Assembly (NCBI GenBank): GCA_945494195.1
Contig: CALYVJ010000023.1
Location: forward strand, 1-12,224
Direction: 5' to 3'
Source of the DNA: an uncultured Selenomonas sp.
GTDB taxonomy: Bacteria; Bacillota; Negativicutes; Selenomonadales; Selenomonadaceae
Length of the DNA stretch: 12,224 nt
Shown: piece by piece, positions 10,901 through 12,224 of the stretch
How the letters are laid out: every line of letters starts with the position of its first letter
How positions within the stretch are numbered: the stretch's first letter is position 1
The notes under the pieces: model-generated
Told to the model about the DNA's origin: nothing
Database searches by the model: none
The model's input: only the letters and a program-made list of their open reading frames with translations
Translations under genes and position numbers: made by a program

Positions 10901-12224
10901 CGATTGGCACGGCCAATGCAGCGATGACGGCTGCTTATGATGGTGAGACCTACACGCTGCAGGATTATTTCGGCGGCGCGATTGCGGGAAACGTGCTCGA
11001 GAGTGATCTGCTGATCAACCAGACGGGCAAAGTTTTAATCGGGAAAAACGCTAAGATCGTGACGCGTGATGGGCAGCAGTATGTCGCCAGCACGGATAAT
11101 GACCTTACGCAGCAATCCAATGCGAAGGGCGGCGGTGCAGTTGCTGTGACAGTGGTGGATAACGAAGCTGTCGTTACGGCTGATAATACCATTACGGTCG
11201 AGGAAGGTGCTGTGCTCAGCAATGAGGAAGCGGCTCAGGAGGCCAGCCTTACGCTGTCTGCTTATGATAACGAAAAAGTGAACAATCAGGCAGAGGCGAC
11301 TATTTATGCTGGTGTCGCTGCCGGTATGGGATCGACATCAAACGTTACGATGAATCGCACGAATACCGTGACGGTCAAGGGGCAGGTTTCCAGTGCCAAA
11401 GACGTCAATCTTTACGCTGGGGCAGATGCTTTCGGCAAGCGTTCGAATCTCAAAGTGGATTCGAAGGCGGCAGCTTATAACTACACCGTTATTCCCATCA
11501 CGGTGCTTTCTGCTAAGACGGCGCTGAACGATAACAATACGGTAAATGTCACGGCAACAGGGCTCGTGCGTTCGACGCAGGATATCAATGCGACGGCTAC
11601 GGGTGGCAATGAAGATGCTGCCAATAATGCGTCTAAGTTTTCGTGGGTCAATGGCGGCAGCACGACGAGCATGGACTTCTTGTCCTCCATTGACCAAAAG
11701 GGCAAACCGGAATCCATGAAGCACAATGTAGTGAAAGTGGATGGCACGCTGCTGGCCGGTACGGCTGCGCCTATCAACATCACAATAAGCGGACAAGCTG
11801 TACCTGGACTGAGCAATGGGCTTGTCATTGATACGGATGACAATGATGTAAACAGACGGGTACGTCAGGGGATAAAGACTGGTGATTTTGACTATGCCAA
11901 TGCGTTGGGTGCGCGTTTGGTGGAACTGAATAATCTTATCTCTGCGTATAGCAGTGGCGATACAACGGCGCTGGCTGGTTATATCCAGGAACGTGATATG
12001 ATCCAGGAGAAGATGAAGGCACTCAACCTTTATAGTGAAGAAACGGTAGAGGGCGGATATACAGTAGGAAATTATCTGGTTTCGGGACAGCCGGTGAGCT
12101 ATGTTGAAATTCCTGACATAAAGGTCAGTGGCGGCAACATCAATGTCAAGGCCAATTATCTGGCTGGGACCGGCAGCCTTAGAGCCGACAGCGCGCCGCG
12201 GGTGAACAGCACGAATGATTCCGA
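1804..12224 (+). CDS. Giant TpsA exoprotein / LktA-family filamentous adhesin (3' partial)
   Basis: This is a secreted surface protein exported by Sec and then by the TpsB transporter encoded upstream. The frame runs 3,473 codons without a stop to the window edge. Residues 1-52 are a signal peptide with a long basic N-region. Residues ~53-235 form the TPS domain, with QDINGDLAISRYQKFNLTAG and then SPNG at residues 142-145, as in hemagglutination-activity domains. From ~240 to ~3,330 there is a beta-helix of recurrent units: a Gly/Ala/Val-rich segment such as GGKVGVGAAVAVN, then T-A-x-I strands, then a V-x-V-x-A strand, with a period of about 50-60 residues. Several hydrophilic inserts interrupt it. 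Residues ~3,355-3,408 look helical. Reading by eye I found no Cys codon. Even partial it exceeds F. necrophorum leukotoxin LktA (about 3,240 residues). The ligand or toxic activity cannot be read from the sequence; filamentous adhesin is the safest role, and leukotoxin only a family name. Confidence 0.95.
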   Translation, partial: MFYAKEAAGSEQRGLFLSRRERRQRQEKNLRRSVLLSLTMAMGLTLPQQVEASEIITKDGANVGSGSGVHNIYAQDINGDLAISRYQKFNLTAGDIANLFFRKNGGADVSTLANFVNAKIDINGTVNAIRGGKIGGHLLFLSPNGIAVGASGVINAGQFTGLVMNSEDFRKLYEGEAGGITLDAIKNAPYNNAGKLTVDGHINTTEGILLGSGIINIGSGAKLQSVKQIDFSSLVSTSSHSAGLGGDLTATVTESGDIVLSAKTESKVSDKDGDKARRIRWGERSTDLTAAVTVDGSLVSDSSVKISAESTSSIEDSTPMTLTDTIKGIVLGENEMLNKLTDKLADKEAAANKYLYVNYSGKSNKTSVKIGDTGSITAKSVDIAAKSDVKIKQSIAVPKADMKKEADKTSEEKKNTDSSGSTVNSGSSMPVVAVGVTRIYNNADIDVKGAIDATGSDGIKIAAKATTDASLEVTAGGSSASVAAVGVGVLTGDTDAKVALSGDKNFTAVNGKAVISADTDSKTAVSVKAEGQDASYISTTVGVVNYDTAATTDIARNITAGAIDIAATNKISKSKLTIDNTLAVPKSDKKKATAKASEEEKAKDEQAAQQEKSAEHQAAKSDAEKKSESKSADPEKLAKDSADKAEGDKSKDAKTGMDKSLASVKNGTAFAAGVSVGVVSSNNDASVKVAKGITLKTQTAGGDNAPDGALNLAAKQTIAGKDADSFALKVKNSGSTSSKVKAEAAVLVSSIRNTAKTVLASDETHKTTLDASGALTANAAIEAAKYGEGESAKESAMRYQADASTKSSAEKKASVAIDGTVSVDTLKNMASTLIGEGASVKGMTVTLGAGAVTNAAGTYGATDENGNVAIGGTVGIEHVDSQGILAVGRKAFIEAPVMTILTSNNALNVENKVKNAGKGEKVGISGMLALSYGDANSLLSWDDEASLQSGNLTALSSNSVSGDTSARTENSSQYAFGLGVGISNFTVNTLAMVGDNGNGLTEPAAGDTNEQQAAKALDQGASLVRAGLGDDAQLLGNATNGGARGTISAGSVSIHAISGGMMKADGKAAKNSESTAKNKDEKKDSEKWTLWSKKGETDSKDAAKKSSELEEDTVAAKNNKTTAKSAQDKTDDAPAPPADTATESANKAAQKADPDGSAAPAAGDKASKPSTSFGLEGSVALNFLDGGTNALVDHVNITLEGDGVSHALAISSSDLVGAMTTAGTSVKNSLKPNGQQSATNVGIGGTYALTDTVRENRSVMRDTVVTGADEIKNSASRLGINLAAGMGVASSVGNGTNVAVAGVVYHNVLDIDSRALFLDNMVTGTGKDKAVLENTVQSTDFQITGGLDLNRATDGNGTHVGVGGAVAISDIDNTLESAMIRGTVSDFSKVDVTAQKGTTQLTGAAAGTAATGDSGYSFEGAFAYGDIENSTRATMTDTTVKNTNAVTIKAGETGKKNTSIFADAAEFIKDKWKESTGNDGSKSEDDENKKQLEDAGVDTTGTSYVDTSTGLAADAENTGAGAAADEENEAKAELGRNRSTTVTAAIAGGWGGSAGAGVGISYNHVDNFITSKVSGATITADTVNGEAASMGNILSVGAGVAIGGKTFNGAGSGSWNDLRQETKAIIENAVLTAGEVSAKAQNDSNVMSIAGEIAAGKGSAAGLTLSYNALNNTTGAYLYGSEVTGGAEGTVVTLDAKNDSQALSIAGGVNVVAGKSAAFAANGAVGLNRGRDNTESVMDGKSSNKKLTKVKNLSVTATDTAQKTTVAGGIMVGGAKVAVGGAVAYADLGSSSDKEKVRAEIQNADIETIADSKIMVKASDTSKFVTVAGGFGVQFGSNTFHLQGAAAVTEASKDTIARLADTKVSKLDEDGASLEVAADSKHQVTTVGSAAAVGISTIINAAVGLSINKLDQDTTAEISSSQQKPIHAGRISVIGSGDSDILSIGAGAAPNVMGAASIGGSASYNYLSDDVTAKLVNPAITSTNNVGVVAKSDERLANYAGALGLAAGGKVGVGAAVAVNELSGNTTAKIEGGTVTAKGSDAADDAIAVHGGMADDALISGFGDSSMWKASSLFHGRQQGKAAGIVVDSSATHSIASALASAGIAISGSAGVGLAGTVNINTIGGMTDAQVINAALNDGSSSYGDVAVKAADYTNLGSFTVGASIGGGLVGVSVGSGSTWNTIDRKTKAEVKSSADKKALKAQKLTIAADSQQATTNLTIGTAIAGGKVAISAGNGTVRHILNGETTAAIDNMTVTTNGDTRVNASHESREYVRNISGAISGGVVAVGVGAGISLVKDGSTVSAMVKDSTLTSNRDVDIAAENQSVLNTELYNGTIAVGIGAAVAGDVAINKLENKVTAAAQNSTITARNIGVAAKDELFANTLGLVSSAGLVGTGVSVVLNTYNTAVNANVEGSRLTAGNDISVAAESVRDTGGQVAGVNGGAGLGVTVNVIATSLNEGITENQLSRAADENGNSMGTDAETKKAITKSVDTSNAVGKFEGDGLFGMDSTQKEKMLTLQNQTIDTSVASNQGGVHAIAQQSSVLTAGNTLSLTAKDKNDIDSEGISIAMAAGASAAATSNIIKARHDTDVTVRGATLLGRNITLAANQGQKHDGLVSHTTAVTAGMAGVGVGYSGVVNKGSTDVVLSGATIGTEENKAGTITILADDSSKASAKLLGGGGGAINVLTSFSNVDESSNTGITFTGTNNLQATGEVRAEASKQAALLADTQGVGAGGAAVAVNHATIADAGAAAIAINGKNNHFSGSTLTFAANQRDSGVVNAGNTTVSILGVSRMRGLGDMDLTAAVTVDGGLFDADNIYFGTQVGKAETATIKTDAVGRNISAVAVAPDRAIAKTKATSKVTVAKEADFKETATLTLSSMTNMTRDAHVKDVTVGAIAVGSSRAESDGEEHVTATLEGKETAKKLKALTIRAQGSDEGRSYAQAGGGGIGGYIGASANNKTDSTVRAELSGAWKIDNVLSLTAAQKDVGKLTAHEGHGAIVGMGGTFAKNDINSKVYADVRDGSKLQAGSVSIGTANAAMTAAYDGETYTLQDYFGGAIAGNVLESDLLINQTGKVLIGKNAKIVTRDGQQYVASTDNDLTQQSNAKGGGAVAVTVVDNEAVVTADNTITVEEGAVLSNEEAAQEASLTLSAYDNEKVNNQAEATIYAGVAAGMGSTSNVTMNRTNTVTVKGQVSSAKDVNLYAGADAFGKRSNLKVDSKAAAYNYTVIPITVLSAKTALNDNNTVNVTATGLVRSTQDINATATGGNEDAANNASKFSWVNGGSTTSMDFLSSIDQKGKPESMKHNVVKVDGTLLAGTAAPINITISGQAVPGLSNGLVIDTDDNDVNRRVRQGIKTGDFDYANALGARLVELNNLISAYSSGDTTALAGYIQERDMIQEKMKALNLYSEETVEGGYTVGNYLVSGQPVSYVEIPDIKVSGGNINVKANYLAGTGSLRADSAPRVNSTNDS
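1960..2508 (+). other. TPS secretion domain (exoprotein residues ~53-235)
   Basis: This N-terminal beta-helical domain is the part bound by the TpsB POTRA domains. Visible family features are the opening strand SGVHNIYAQDINGDLAISRY, the conserved stretch around AKIDINGTVNAIRGGKIGGH, and SPNGIAVGASGVINAGQF, the last being the counterpart of the NPNG segment of FHA. The proteobacterial NPNL motif is absent, and the SPNG variant fits LktA-like proteins as I remember them. The C-terminal boundary is approximate. Confidence 0.82.
2992..3081 (+). other. Charged insert 1 in the beta-helix (residues ~397-426)
   Basis: A Lys/Glu/Ser-rich stretch beginning VPKADMKKEADKTSEEKKN directly follows a V-x-I-x-A type strand and precedes the hydrophobic segment MPVVAVGVTRI. 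It is probably a flexible loop projecting from the helix. Confidence 0.65.
3553..3795 (+). other. Charged insert 2 in the beta-helix (residues ~584-664)
   Basis: About 81 residues of Lys, Glu, Ala, Ser, Asp and Gln, starting VPKSDKKKATAKASEEEKAK, with almost no hydrophobic side chains. It could be disordered or a charged single helix. It sits between the strand region ending NTLAVPK and the Gly-rich segment FAAGVSVGVVSSN, the same register as insert 1, and its start resembles that insert in both protein and DNA. Confidence 0.75.
4801..4920 (+). other. Polar insert 3 (residues ~1000-1039)
   Basis: About 40 residues (starting LTEPAAGDTNEQQAAKALDQ) lie between the Gly/aliphatic segment FGLGVGISNFTVNTLAMV and the strand GTISAGSVSIHA. 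It is partly helical in character and less charged than the other inserts. Its register, after the Gly-rich segment, differs from inserts 1, 2, 4 and 5. Confidence 0.5.
4990..5316 (+). other. Charged insert 4, the largest (residues ~1063-1171)
   Basis: About 109 residues rich in Lys, Asp, Glu, Ala and Ser follow the strand SVSIHA and precede FGLEGSVALNFLDG. The middle carries the isolated aromatic patch EKWTLWSKKG, and the end turns Pro/Ala-rich (DDAPAPPADTATE). The composition suggests a mostly disordered linker, and the Trp pair in it may be a short binding motif. Confidence 0.75.
6151..6420 (+). other. Acidic insert 5 (residues ~1450-1539)
   Basis: After the strand AVTIKA comes about 90 residues with a helical start (FADAAEFIKDKWKES). 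An acidic Asp/Glu/Asn/Gly stretch (SKSEDDENKKQLEDAG) and an Ala/Glu-rich end (AADEENEAKAEL) follow. The Gly-rich segment TTVTAAIAGGWGGSAGAGVG then resumes. The register matches inserts 1, 2 and 4, but the charge is acidic instead of mixed or basic. Confidence 0.7.
7780..9168 (+). repeat. Clearest run of degenerate beta-helix units in the exoprotein
   Basis: Successive units start near bases 7803, 8101, 8281, 8461, 8641, 8813, 8964 and 9121. Apart from the first, lengthened by insert 6, they are spaced about 150-180 bases. Each begins with a Gly/Ala/Val segment (GGKVGVGAAVAVN, SAGVGLAGTVNI, GGLVGVSVGSG, GGKVAISAGNG, GGVVAVGVGAGIS, IGAAVAGDVAIN, GLVGTGVSVVLN). A polar turn, a T-x-A-x-I-like strand and a V-x-V-x-A-like strand follow. 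Similarity is at the protein-pattern level only, so these are old, diverged units. The same pattern extends over most of residues 240-3,330. Confidence 0.75.
7960..8055 (+). other. Short insert 6 (residues ~2053-2084)
   Basis: About 32 residues (MADDALISGFGDSSMWKASS, then LFHGRQQGKAAG) follow the strand region IAVHGG and precede the next repeat unit. Unlike the earlier inserts it carries aromatic and hydrophobic residues and little charge, so it may be a folded loop. Confidence 0.45.
9169..9390 (+). other. Polar insert 7 (residues ~2456-2529)
   Basis: About 74 residues (starting SLNEGITENQLSRAADENGN) sit between the Gly-rich segment GLGVTVNVIAT and the strand SNQGGVHAIAQQS. The stretch is Asn/Asp/Lys/Thr-rich with a possible helix around AETKKAITKSVD, and includes FEGDGLFGMDSTQKEKM. 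Its register matches insert 3, not the charged-linker group. Confidence 0.5.
11866..12027 (+). other. Helical segment near the end of the beta-helix (residues ~3,355-3,408)
   Basis: The stretch from QGIKTGDFDYANALGARLVE through LAGYIQERDMIQEKMKALNL has heptad-like hydrophobic spacing and no Gly-rich beta pattern. It probably forms two amphipathic helices joined at SAYSSGDTTA. It directly follows the acidic run DTDDND. Beta structure resumes at IPDIKVSGGNINVKANYLAG. Similar helical modules before the C-terminal region of large LktA-like proteins are a remembered resemblance, not verified. Confidence 0.55.

Noticed and set aside
1891..11843. Many reverse-strand and off-frame open frames across the exoprotein gene
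   Set aside because: All fall within one continuous frame with a clear signal peptide, TPS domain and repeat pattern. Their translations are Ser/Ala/Val/Leu-rich antisense of the repeat codons.
1804..12224. CRISPR array, tandem DNA repeats, tRNA or insertion-sequence ends
   Set aside because: The repetition is at protein-pattern level with diverged DNA. No regular direct repeats with spacers, cloverleaf or terminal inverted repeats were seen.
1804..12224. RGD integrin motif or RTX-type GGxGxD calcium repeats
   Set aside because: Neither was present in the translated frame; Gly-rich segments lack the RTX spacing.

Overview
The window holds a two-partner secretion (type Vb) locus on the + strand. 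The partners are the 3' part of a TpsB outer-membrane transporter (FhaC/ShlB family) and the first ~10.4 kb of a giant TpsA exoprotein gene that is still open at the right edge. There are no other genes. Reverse-strand and off-frame ORFs inside these two genes look like shadows of biased codon use (ACG for Thr, GCN, GGC, GAT).

The organism has an outer membrane and roughly balanced GC content by eye. The exoprotein's TPS domain resembles the LktA-family filamentous adhesins of Fusobacterium and diderm Firmicutes. With the consensus AGGAGG ribosome site, I would guess Negativicutes (Selenomonas/Mitsuokella/Veillonella-like). This is an inference from remembered family resemblance, not a search result.

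Layout: bases 1-1578 encode the transporter. The open frame reaches base 1, which falls near the end of a signal peptide, so the true start lies upstream. The order is charged helix/linker, two POTRA domains, then a 16-strand-type barrel with a VRGY motif and a terminal Phe. Bases 1579-1803 are a short AT-rich intergenic region with a strong intrinsic terminator, an AT palindrome, a candidate promoter, a possible 17-codon leader ORF and a consensus Shine-Dalgarno sequence. Bases 1804-12224 encode at least 3,473 residues of exoprotein. These comprise a signal peptide with a long basic N-region, a TPS secretion domain (SPNG motif), and a very long beta-helix of Gly/Ala/Val-rich repeat units of about 50-60 residues interrupted by hydrophilic inserts. 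A helical segment and the start of a conserved-looking C-terminal region lie at the window edge.

How they work together: the exoprotein is exported by Sec, its TPS domain is recognised by the POTRA domains of the transporter, and it threads through the barrel while folding into a surface fibre. The terminator between the genes suggests that transporter and exoprotein are transcribed at least partly independently. The most distinctive features are the near-uniform structural register of the charged inserts and the apparent absence of cysteine over almost 3,500 residues.
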